64,000 nucleotides of DNA, taken from assembly GCF_023278185.1 (NCBI RefSeq), contig NZ_CP066356.1, positions 2,968,001-3,032,000 of the forward strand, given 5' to 3'. How positions within the stretch are numbered: position 1 is the stretch's first letter; each line of letters begins with the position of its first letter. A program made the position numbers and the translations under genes. Origin of the DNA: Bradyrhizobium elkanii USDA 76 (GTDB lineage: Bacteria; Pseudomonadota; Alphaproteobacteria; Rhizobiales; Xanthobacteraceae). Shown piece by piece: positions 50,391 to 57,542 of the stretch. The notes beneath the pieces were generated by a model. The model did no database searches. It saw nothing but the letters and a program-made list of their open reading frames with translations, and had not been told where the DNA came from.

Positions 50391-50902
50391 TGGAGATCGT
50401 GCTCGTCGTTGCGGTCGCCGAGAACGGCGTGATCGGGAAGGACAACGCCATTCCGTGGCGGCTGAAATCCGATCTGCGACGCCTCAAGGCGATCACGCTG
50501 GGCAAGCCCGTCGTGATGGGACGCAAGACCTTCGAATCCCTGCCCAGGCCGCTGCCGCGACGCACCAACATCGTGGTGACGCGCGATGCCAACTACCGTG
50601 CGCGCGGCGCCATCGTCACGACGTCGTTTGAAAACGCCCGCGCCATTGCGCTTGGTGACGCGCTGCGGCGTTTCGCCACTGAAATTGCAATCATCGGCGG
50701 CGCGGAAATCTATGCGCAGTGGATGGGCATCGCCGACCGGCTTGAGATCACCGAGGTTCACGCCCGGCCGGACGGCGATACATGGTTCGACAAAATCGAT
50801 GCGAAGGCGTGGGAAGAGGTGGCGCGCGTGCGAAATCCGGCAGGGCCGGACGACAGCGTCGACTTCTCCTATGTGACATATCGTCGGCGCGGCCGGGGTT
50901 AA
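50390..50902 (+). CDS. folA: Dihydrofolate reductase
   Basis: 170 residues. It reduces dihydrofolate to tetrahydrofolate with NADPH, completing the cycle used by ThyA. LVVAVAENGVIGKDNAIPWRLKSDLRRLKAITLGKPVVMGRKTFESLPRPLPRRTNIVVTR contains the canonical Pro-Trp and MGRKTFES motifs; the acidic active-site residue near 28 is Asp in SDLRRLK. IIGGAEIYAQWMGIADRLEITEV is the second signature. The start ATG overlaps the GNAT stop by one base. Confidence 0.96.
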   Translation: MEIVLVVAVAENGVIGKDNAIPWRLKSDLRRLKAITLGKPVVMGRKTFESLPRPLPRRTNIVVTRDANYRARGAIVTTSFENARAIALGDALRRFATEIAIIGGAEIYAQWMGIADRLEITEVHARPDGDTWFDKIDAKAWEEVARVRNPAGPDDSVDFSYVTYRRRGRG

Positions 50903-51046
50903 CCAATGTTTGCATTGACAATTATGCCCCGGCGCATAGCTCGTCCGGCCAGGAAGCTTGCGTTGTAAGGGCCCTAGCGGTCCCCTATAACCGGGCCGGA
51001 CATTCGAGCCCGGGCGTCCCGCCCGGACTTGCCGAGGAGATGTTTG

Positions 51047-52186
51047 ATGCCGTGGAAAAATCAAGGCGGGGGGCCCTGGGGCTCGGGTCCGAAAGGGCCA
51101 TGGGGCACCGGTCCGCAGTCAGCCGGGCCAAGGCCGCCGGATCTTGAGGATCTGCTGCGGCGCGGCCAGGACCGCCTGCAGCAGTGGCTGCCCGGCGGGC
51201 ATTTCAGCGGCATGGGCGTCGCGCTGGTGCTGGTCGCCGCGCTGGCGATCTGGTTCGCGACCGGCATCTTCCGCGTGCAGTCCGAAGAGCTCGGCGTCGT
51301 GCTGCGCTTCGGCAAGTATGTCCGCGATGCGCAGCCCGGCCTGCGCTATCACCTGCCATATCCGATTGAGACAGTGCTGCTGCCGAAGGCGCTGCGCGTC
51401 AGCACGATCTCGATCGGCATGACCCTGATCGACGATCCCGCACGGCGCGGCCGCACCATGCGCGACGTGCCGGAAGAGAGCCTGATGCTGACCGGCGACG
51501 AGAACATCGTCGACGTCGACTTCACCGTGCTGTGGCGCATCAAGCCGGGTGGGGCCGGCGCCTATCTGTTCAACATCCAGAATCCCGAAGGCACCGTGAA
51601 GGCGGTTGCCGAAAGCGCGATGCGTGAGGTGATCGGCCGCTCGCAGATCCAGCCGATCCTGACCGGGGCGCGCAACGTCACCGAGCAGAGCGTCCAGGAG
51701 CTGATGCAGAAGACGCTCGATACCTACAACGCGGGCATCCAGATCACGCAGGTGCAGATGCAGAAGGTCGATCCCCCGGCGCAGGTGATCGACGCATTCC
51801 GCGACGTGCAGGCGGCGCGCGCCGACCTCGAGCGCAAGCAGAACGAGGCGCAGACCTACGCGAACAGCATCGTGCCCGGAGCACGCGGGCGTGCCGCGCA
51901 GATTCAGCAGGCCGCCGAGGGTTACAAGGAGCAGGCGGTCGCCGAGGCCAAGGGCCAAAGCGCGCGCTTCCTCAAGGTCTATGAAGAGTACAAGAAGGCA
52001 CCCGACGTGACACGCGAGCGCATCTATCTGGAGACCATGGAAAAAGTGCTCGGCGGCTCCGAGAAGCTGGTTTACGACGGCGGCCCGGGCCAGAACATCG
52101 TGCCCTACCTTCCGCTCGGCGAACTGACGCCGCGGCGTCCGGCGGCACCGGCCACGACCGGCCAGCAGCAGGGAGCCACCCGATGA
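51047..52186 (+). CDS. hflK: HflK, FtsH protease modulator
   Basis: 379 residues from ATG 51047 (GAGGAG upstream). A Gly/Pro/Trp-rich cytosolic N-terminus (residues 1-40) precedes one membrane helix (VALVLVAALAIWFATGIF) and a periplasmic SPFH/band 7 domain (ELGVVLRFGKYVRDAQPGLRYHLPYPIETVLLPK ... QVIDAFRDVQAARADLERKQNEAQTYANSIVPGARG). A Pro/Gln tail ends the protein. HflK and HflC form a large complex around FtsH. The stop overlaps hflC by four bases. Confidence 0.97.
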   Translation: MPWKNQGGGPWGSGPKGPWGTGPQSAGPRPPDLEDLLRRGQDRLQQWLPGGHFSGMGVALVLVAALAIWFATGIFRVQSEELGVVLRFGKYVRDAQPGLRYHLPYPIETVLLPKALRVSTISIGMTLIDDPARRGRTMRDVPEESLMLTGDENIVDVDFTVLWRIKPGGAGAYLFNIQNPEGTVKAVAESAMREVIGRSQIQPILTGARNVTEQSVQELMQKTLDTYNAGIQITQVQMQKVDPPAQVIDAFRDVQAARADLERKQNEAQTYANSIVPGARGRAAQIQQAAEGYKEQAVAEAKGQSARFLKVYEEYKKAPDVTRERIYLETMEKVLGGSEKLVYDGGPGQNIVPYLPLGELTPRRPAAPATTGQQQGATR

Positions 52187-53082
52187 GGTCCCCCGTCACC
52201 GGCATTGTGTCCCTGATCATCCTCTTCATTGTGCTCGCCGTCGGCTACAGCTCGGTGTTCACCGTGCAGCAGACCGAGCAGACCATCGTCTTGCGGTTCG
52301 GCGAGCCGGTCGACATCGTCACCGAGCCCGGCCTGCACTTCAAGGCGCCGTGGAATTCGGTGATCAACGTCGACAAGCGCATCCTCGATCTGGAAAACCC
52401 GTCGCAGGAGGTGATCGCCTCCGACCAGAAGCGGCTCGTGGTCGACGCCTTCGCGCGCTATCGCATCAAGAATGCGTTGCGCTACTACACCAGCGTCGGC
52501 TCGATCCAGGCCGCCAATCTGCAGCTGACCACGCTGCTGAACGCGGCGCTGCGCCGTGTGCTCGGCGAGGTCAACTTCATCACCGTGGTGCGTGACGATC
52601 GCGAGAAGCTGATGCAGCGGATTCGCGAGCAGCTCGACAGGGAAGCGGACGGATACGGCATCGAGGTCGTCGACGTCCGAATCCGCCGCGCCGACCTGCC
52701 GGAGCAGAACAGCCAGGCCGTCTACAACCGGATGAAGACCGAACGCGAGCGCGAGGCGGCCGAGTTCCGTGCCCAGGGCGACCAGAAGGCGCAGGAGATC
52801 CGCTCCAAGGCCGACCGCGAAGCGACCGTGATCGTCGCCGAGGCCAACTCGGCCGCGGACCAGACCCGCGGTGCGGGCGATGCCGAGCGCAACCGCCTGT
52901 TCGCCGAAGCCTATGGCAAGGACAAGGACTTCTTCGCGTTCTATCGCTCGATGACGGCCTATGAGAACGGCCTGCGTTCCAGCGACACGCGTTTCCTGTT
53001 GCGGCCGGACTCGGAATTCTTCAGATACTTCGGCGGTGCAAGTGGCAAGTTGCCTGAGGCGGCCGCCGCGCCGAAACAGTAA
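52183..53082 (+). CDS. hflC: HflC, FtsH protease modulator
   Basis: 299 residues. One N-terminal helix (IVSLIILFIVLAVGYSSVF) and an SPFH domain (QTIVLRFGEPVDIVTEPGLHFKAPWNSVINVDKRILDLENPSQEVIASDQKRLVVDAFARYRI) with the later coiled segment YNRMKTEREREAAEFRAQGDQKAQEIRSKADREATV. It begins in a four-base overlap with hflK, as is usual for this pair. Confidence 0.97.
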   Translation: MRSPVTGIVSLIILFIVLAVGYSSVFTVQQTEQTIVLRFGEPVDIVTEPGLHFKAPWNSVINVDKRILDLENPSQEVIASDQKRLVVDAFARYRIKNALRYYTSVGSIQAANLQLTTLLNAALRRVLGEVNFITVVRDDREKLMQRIREQLDREADGYGIEVVDVRIRRADLPEQNSQAVYNRMKTEREREAAEFRAQGDQKAQEIRSKADREATVIVAEANSAADQTRGAGDAERNRLFAEAYGKDKDFFAFYRSMTAYENGLRSSDTRFLLRPDSEFFRYFGGASGKLPEAAAAPKQ

Positions 53083-53176
53083 CGTCACGACCTGAACATC
53101 AGGACTTGGCGGCGATGCGGATGACGCTTCGCCGCCGACCAAAAACAACAAGTATCGAGCGGGAGGCTGCCATCCG

Positions 53177-53377
53177 ATGAAGTCCATAGCGTTCGGCGAC
53201 TTCCTCATCGGGTTGGGAATCCTGTTCGTGCTCGAAGGCATCCTGTTCGCGGCAAGCCCGGCCTGGATGCGCCGGGCGATGAAGAGCGCGCTGGCGACGC
53301 CCGACAACATCCTGCGCATCGTCGGTATCGGCTCGGCGGTCGCCGGGCTTGTGCTGATCTGGGCGGTGCGAAGATAG
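53177..53377 (+). CDS. DUF2065 small membrane protein
   Basis: 66 residues with two hydrophobic helices (GDFLIGLGILFVLEGILFAASPAWM and NILRIVGIGSAVAGLVLIWAVRR). This is the DUF2065 family, often encoded between hflC and degP in alphaproteobacteria. It has 94 bases of gap from hflC and is followed by a repeat-rich spacer before degP. Function unknown. Confidence 0.88.
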   Translation: MKSIAFGDFLIGLGILFVLEGILFAASPAWMRRAMKSALATPDNILRIVGIGSAVAGLVLIWAVRR

Positions 53378-53381
53378 TCGC

Positions 53382-53498
53382 CGTTCCGGAGCATGCGAAA
53401 CATGACCGCCAATGCGCGGTGGCGCATCGGGGAACCTCGAGATTCCCAGGGCGCAATTGCGCTCCTGAGGTTCAGCCCTGTCGGGCTGCCCCGGAACG
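53382..53498. repeat. Repeat between DUF2065 and degP
   Basis: Ends CGTTCCGG and CCGGAACG are inverted. The inside holds CCTCGAGATTCCCAGGGCGC and CTGAGGTTCAGCCCTG-type words found in rhizobial intergenic repeats. It begins five bases past the DUF2065 stop. The promoter of degP should lie after it. Confidence 0.5.
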
Positions 53499-53640
53499 AC
53501 AAGCAAGACTGAACATATCGTGAGCCTCTCGCAGCCGGTTTTTCGCCGAAATGCCGGGCTGAGATGCTTGCGCCGTATGCCCGTTCGGGCGCACTCTGTA
53601 ACCAGCTCATTTGAACCCGTTTGCCTGGAGAAACTCCGAC

Positions 53641-55137
53641 ATGACCGCTGCCAGACCAGCCCTGAGCCGCCGCTTCCGCATGATGGGAGCCGCGATCTCG
53701 ATCGGTGCTGCGAGCATGCTGAGCTCCGTGCCGGCGTTCGCACGCGGTCCTGAAGGCATCGCGGACATCGCCGAGAAGGTGATCGACGCCGTCGTCAACA
53801 TCTCGACGTCGCAGACCGTCGAGGCCAAGGACCGGACGATGCCGCAGCTGCCGCCGGGCTCGCCGTTCGAGGAATTCTTCGACGACTTCTTCAAGAACCG
53901 CCGCGGGCCGCCTGGCAAGGGCGGCGACAAGAGCGGCGAGTTCCAGCCGCGCAAGACCAACTCGCTCGGCTCGGGCTTCATCGTCGACACCGCGGGCATC
54001 GTCGTCACCAACAACCACGTCATCGCCGACGCCGACGAGATCAACGTCATCCTCAACGACGGGACCAAGATCAAGGCCGAGCTGGTCGGCGTCGACAAGA
54101 AGACCGACCTTGCGGTCCTGAAATTCAAGCCGCCGAAGCCGCTCACCGCGGTCAAGTTCGGTGACAGCGACAAGATCCGGCTCGGCGACTGGGTGGTCGC
54201 TATCGGCAACCCGTTCAGCCTCGGCGGCACGGTGACCGCGGGCATCGTCTCGGCCAAGAACCGCGACATCAGCCAGGGCCCGTATGACAGCTACATCCAG
54301 ACCGACGCCGCCATCAACCGCGGCAATTCCGGCGGTCCGCTGTTCAACCTCGATGGGGAGGTGATCGGCGTCAACACGCTGATCATCTCGCCGACCGGCG
54401 GTTCGATCGGCCTCGGCTTCGCCGTGCCGTCGAAGACCGTGGCCGGCGTCGTCGACCAGTTGCAGAAATTCGGCGAGCTGCGCCGCGGCTGGCTCGGCGT
54501 GCGCATCCAGCAGGTCACCGACGAGATCGCCGACAGCCTCAACATCAAGCCGGCGCGCGGCGCGCTGGTTGCCGGTGTCGACGACAAGGGGCCGGCCAAG
54601 CCGGCGGGCATCGAGCCCGGCGACGTCGTCGTCAAGTTCGACGGCAAGGACGTCAAGGACCCCAAGGATCTGTCGCGCATCGTTGCCGACACGGCGGTCG
54701 GCAAGGAAGTCGACGTCGTCGTCATCCGCAAGGGCAATGAGGAGACCCGCAAGGTCACGCTCGGCCGGCTCGAGGACAATGAGAAGGTTCAGCAGGTCAA
54801 CGCCAAGTCGAAGGACGACAGCGCCGAGAAGCCGGTGACCCAGAAGGCGCTCGGTCTCGACCTCGCGGCGCTGAGCAAGGACCTGCGCACCAAGTACAAG
54901 ATCAAGGACAGCGTGAAGGGTGTCGTCGTCACCGGCGTCGACGGCAACTCCGATGCCGCCGAGAAGCGGCTGTCGGCGGGCGATGTCATCGTCGAGGTGG
55001 CGCAGGAGGCGGTATCGAGCGCCGCCGACATCAAGAAGCGCGTCGATCAGCTCAAGAAGGACGGCAAGAAGTCGGTGCTGCTGCTGGTCTCGAACGGCGA
55101 CGGCGAACTGCGCTTCGTCGCGCTCGGCGTGCAGTAG
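53641..55137 (+). CDS. degP: DegP/Do-type periplasmic serine protease
   Basis: 498 residues from ATG 53641 (GGAG nine bases upstream). A basic signal with RRFRMM then a hydrophobic core ends PAFA. Catalytic triad His126, Asp156, Ser230 (in NRGNSGGPLFN). An LRT-loop-like linker (GSPFEEFFDDFFKNRRGPPGKGG) is present, then two PDZ domains (about 300-380 and 400-490, e.g. RGWLGVRIQQVTDEIADSLNIKPARGALV). It degrades or refolds misfolded envelope proteins, in functional harmony with the HflKC-FtsH genes upstream. Confidence 0.96.
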   Translation: MTAARPALSRRFRMMGAAISIGAASMLSSVPAFARGPEGIADIAEKVIDAVVNISTSQTVEAKDRTMPQLPPGSPFEEFFDDFFKNRRGPPGKGGDKSGEFQPRKTNSLGSGFIVDTAGIVVTNNHVIADADEINVILNDGTKIKAELVGVDKKTDLAVLKFKPPKPLTAVKFGDSDKIRLGDWVVAIGNPFSLGGTVTAGIVSAKNRDISQGPYDSYIQTDAAINRGNSGGPLFNLDGEVIGVNTLIISPTGGSIGLGFAVPSKTVAGVVDQLQKFGELRRGWLGVRIQQVTDEIADSLNIKPARGALVAGVDDKGPAKPAGIEPGDVVVKFDGKDVKDPKDLSRIVADTAVGKEVDVVVIRKGNEETRKVTLGRLEDNEKVQQVNAKSKDDSAEKPVTQKALGLDLAALSKDLRTKYKIKDSVKGVVVTGVDGNSDAAEKRLSAGDVIVEVAQEAVSSAADIKKRVDQLKKDGKKSVLLLVSNGDGELRFVALGVQ

Positions 55138-55141
55138 GCGT

Positions 55142-55259
55142 GTCGTCCCGGCGAAAGCCGGACCCATACGCCGCGGCCTCTCTTGTTGAGGAAGTGGGCA
55201 ACGGCTTTTCTAGGTAACCGGCATCGGTAGTTATGGGGCCCGGCTTTCGCCGGGACGAC
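55142..55259. repeat. Long inverted repeat between degP and serB (third family)
   Basis: Left arm GTCGTCCCGGCGAAAGCCGG and right arm CCGGCTTTCGCCGGGACGAC are exact over 20 bases and extend with CCCAT/ATGGG. It starts five bases after degP and ends eight bases before the serB stop. Related to 18683-18758. Likely a shared bidirectional transcription end. Confidence 0.8.
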
Positions 55260-55267
55260 GCCGAGGA

Positions 55268-56173
55268 TCAATTCTCGACGAACTCATCCCGCCGATAACC
55301 CTGCGCATACAGCAGCGCGGTGAGATCGCCGTGGTCGATCCGGACTGCGGCCGCGGCCGCGACCGCCGGCTTGGCGTGATAGGCAACGCCGAGGCCCGCA
55401 GCCTGGATCATGCCGAGATCGTTGGCGCCGTCGCCCACCACCAGCGTGTCGATGTCGTCGAGATCGAAGGATTCGGTGAGCTCGATCAGGGTGGCGAGCT
55501 TGGTGGCGCGGCCGAGGATCGGCTCGACCACCTGGCCGGTCAGCTTGCCGCCCGCGACCTGCAACTGGTTGGCGCGGTTCTCCTGAAAGCCGACCTTCGC
55601 CGCGACCACCTTGGTGAACAAGATGAAGCCGCCCGAGATCAGGCAGGTATAGGCGCCGTGCGCGCGCATGGTCATGACCAGTTCGCGCCCGCCCGGCGTC
55701 AGCGTGATGCGCTTGTCGAGCACCTCGTCGACCACGCTGACCGGCAGGCCCTTGAGCAGCGCCACGCGCTCGCGCAGCGCGGACTCGAACTCGATCTCGC
55801 CGCGCATCGCGCGCTCCGTGATCGCAGCGACATGGGCCTTGAGCCCCGCGAAGTCGGCGAGCTCGTCGATGCACTCCTGGCCGATCATGGTGGAATCCAT
55901 GTCGGCCAAAAAAAGCTTCTTGCGCCGGGCGATCCGAGCCTGCACGACAATGTCGATCGGCAGGTCGCCGCGGGCCTGGCGAAGGCGGTCCTCGATTGTC
56001 TTGATAGCGTCCCTGCTGCTGTCCTCGCTTTCGAACGGAATGTCGACGGCGACTTCGTTGAACAGCCACTGCGCCGGGCCGGGTGAGGGCAGCACGGCCC
56101 GCGCACCGTCGATGATGGTGGAGTCGAGCGCGGGGCTTGCAGGATTGCAGATCAGCGTGGCAACGAGGGACAT
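55268..56173 (-). CDS. serB: Phosphoserine phosphatase
   Basis: 301 residues from ATG 56173. The last step of serine synthesis. An N-terminal regulatory region (about 1-70, ACT-like) precedes the HAD core: nucleophile Asp91 and acid/base Asp93 in [23 protein letters not shown], motif [12 protein letters not shown] and [29 protein letters not shown]. Its start codon overlaps the miaA start codon in the opposite direction (shared CATG). Converges on degP across a long inverted repeat. Confidence 0.96.
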   Translation of the reverse strand: MSLVATLICNPASPALDSTIIDGARAVLPSPGPAQWLFNEVAVDIPFESEDSSRDAIKTIEDRLRQARGDLPIDIVVQARIARRKKLFLADMDSTMIGQECIDELADFAGLKAHVAAITERAMRGEIEFESALRERVALLKGLPVSVVDEVLDKRITLTPGGRELVMTMRAHGAYTCLISGGFILFTKVVAAKVGFQENRANQLQVAGGKLTGQVVEPILGRATKLATLIELTESFDLDDIDTLVVGDGANDLGMIQAAGLGVAYHAKPAVAAAAAVRIDHGDLTALLYAQGYRRDEFVEN

Positions 56174-57101
56174 GCAGGCGCATTCGGGATTGTTGAACAA
56201 GGCAGTGCTTATCGCAGGGCCGACCGCCAGCGGCAAGTCGGCGCTGGCGCTCGAACTCGCGCAGCGGACCGGCGGGGTCGTGATCAACACCGACTCCATG
56301 CAGGTCTATCGTGACCTCCGGATCATCACGGCGCGGCCGACCGCAGGCGAAGAGGCGCTGGTTCCGCACCGGCTCTACGGCCATGTCGACGCCGGCGTGA
56401 ATTTCTCCGCCGGCGCCTGGGTGGCCGATGCCGCGAAGGTGCTCGGCGAGGTGCGTGCGCAAGGACGGCTGCCGATCTTCATCGGCGGCTCGGGCCTCTA
56501 TTTCAAGGCGCTGACGCGCGGCTTGTCGGCGGTGCCGCCGATCCCGGCTGATGTGCGCGACGGCGTGCGCGCACGGCTTGAGCAGCACGGCGTCGAGGCG
56601 CTGCATGCCGAGCTTGCCGAGCGCGATCCGGTGTCGGCCGAACGGCTGAAGCCGCGCGATCGTACCCGCATCACGCGGGCGCTCGAGGTGGTCGAGGCCA
56701 CCGGCCGCCCGCTGCCGGACTGGCATCGCGAGGGCCTGCCGCCACTGCTGCCGCCGGGCGATTTTCATGCGGTGTTCCTCGCGCCGGAGCGCGAGACGCT
56801 CTATGCACGGATCGACGCGCGGTTCGGCTCCATGCTCGATGCCGGCGCGCTCGACGAGGTCGCGGCGCTGGCGGCCCGGGGGCTCGATCCGCTGCTGCCG
56901 GCGATGAAGGCCCACGGGGTGCCGGCGCTGATCCGGCACCTGAGGGGAGAGATCAGCCGCGAGGAAGCGGCTAAGATCGGCCGGGCCGACACTCGCCATT
57001 ATGCGAAGCGCCAGTTCACCTGGTTTCGCCATCAGCTCCCTGAATTCGCTTGGGTCGAGCCGGATTCGGCCGGCAAATGGCTGCGAGAGCAAACCCCGTA
57101 G
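56172..57101 (+). CDS. miaA: tRNA dimethylallyltransferase
   Basis: 309 residues if started at ATG 56172. P-loop GPTASGKS at 16-23, then [22 protein letters not shown] and [17 protein letters not shown]. It adds dimethylallyl to A37 of tRNAs reading UNN codons. The TTG at 56196 gives [11 protein letters not shown], closer to the usual length, and is a possible alternative start. The stop codon TAG (57099-57101) is part of the GTAGCCCGG end of a REP-like repeat. It is divergent from serB with overlapping start codons. Confidence 0.93.
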   Translation: MQAHSGLLNKAVLIAGPTASGKSALALELAQRTGGVVINTDSMQVYRDLRIITARPTAGEEALVPHRLYGHVDAGVNFSAGAWVADAAKVLGEVRAQGRLPIFIGGSGLYFKALTRGLSAVPPIPADVRDGVRARLEQHGVEALHAELAERDPVSAERLKPRDRTRITRALEVVEATGRPLPDWHREGLPPLLPPGDFHAVFLAPERETLYARIDARFGSMLDAGALDEVAALAARGLDPLLPAMKAHGVPALIRHLRGEISREEAAKIGRADTRHYAKRQFTWFRHQLPEFAWVEPDSAGKWLREQTP

Positions 57102-57186
57102 CCCGGATGGAGCGCAGCGCAATCTGGGGGACCGGCCCCTCCGCGCGGAGGCTGTCCCGGATTGCGCTGCGCTCCATCCGGGCTAC
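57098..57186. repeat. REP-like palindromic repeat overlapping the miaA stop codon
   Basis: GTAGCCCGGATGGAGCGCAG at the left and CTGCGCTCCATCCGGGCTAC at the right are exact inverted 20-base arms. The miaA TAG stop lies inside the GTAG at its left end. Family members at 4714, 15763 and 15976. Confidence 0.9.
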
Positions 57187-57299
57187 CAGGCAGGCTTCCC
57201 GCACGCCCGTCAGCCATGCGCGTTCGCCTGCGCAAAAACACTCGCCCAACGAGCGGAACCCCGGTACAGTACGGAAATCGCGAAACTGCTTGCCTTGCC

Positions 57300-57327
57300 T
57301 TGACATTCAGGCTTTGGCCGCTATGTT
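57300..57327 (+). promoter_or_regulatory. Promoter of the ilvI leader
   Basis: TTGACA (57300-57305), 16-base spacer, TATGTT (57322-57327). Predicted transcription start near 57334, giving a leader of about 209 bases before ilvI. This is the best promoter match in the window. Confidence 0.7.
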
Positions 57328-57358
57328 CGCGCAACCTTTGGGAAGACTGGGTCGTCTC

Positions 57359-57424
57359 GTGCGCAACATTATTACCAAACTGCTTATCGCCGTCGTACCC
57401 AGGCACACCGCCGGGGATGGCTAG
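57359..57424 (+). CDS. ilvL: ilv leader peptide (attenuation)
   Basis: 21-residue open frame from GTG 57359 to TAG 57424. Branched-chain codons cluster as Ile4-Ile5, Leu8-Leu9-Ile10 and Val12-Val13, seven in ten residues. It lies after a clear promoter and before a terminator, directly upstream of ilvI, the classical plan for ribosome-mediated attenuation. A longer reading from ATG 57323 would begin inside the -10 box and is less likely. The ribosome site is weak (GGAAG at 13 bases). The symbol is by analogy with enteric leaders. Confidence 0.75.
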   Translation: MRNIITKLLIAVVPRHTAGDG

Positions 57425-57450
57425 CGGCCATCCAAATTCGGGCGGTGTGC
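57403..57450 (+). promoter_or_regulatory. Long-range stem of the ilv leader RNA
   Basis: GCACACCGCC (57403-57412), inside the end of the leader frame, is fully complementary to GGCGGTGTGC (57441-57450). The loop contains a second hairpin GATGGC-TAGCG-GCCATC (57416-57432) that includes the leader stop codon. Alternative structure controlled by ribosome position is an inference. Confidence 0.6.
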
Positions 57451-57452
57451 AT

Positions 57453-57474
57453 GGGGCCTCTGGGGCCCCTTTTT
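57453..57474 (+). terminator. Intrinsic terminator before ilvI (attenuator)
   Basis: GGGGCC-TCTGG-GGCCCC followed by TTTTT. It ends 69 bases before the ilvI start codon and after the leader peptide. Strong stem and U-run fit rho-independent termination. Confidence 0.85.
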
Positions 57475-57542
57475 ATTGCCCGAAGCCGAACTGACGAGAA
57501 CTGACAAAAGCCGCGCAAAAACAAGCGCATCCGGAGCGAACC

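Noticed and set aside
52105..55167. Very long open frame (about 1,020 codons) on the minus strand opposite hflK, hflC and degP
   Set aside because: It mirrors three well-recognised genes, has Asp/Arg/Leu-biased sequence typical of GC-rich antisense frames, and has no recognisable domain.
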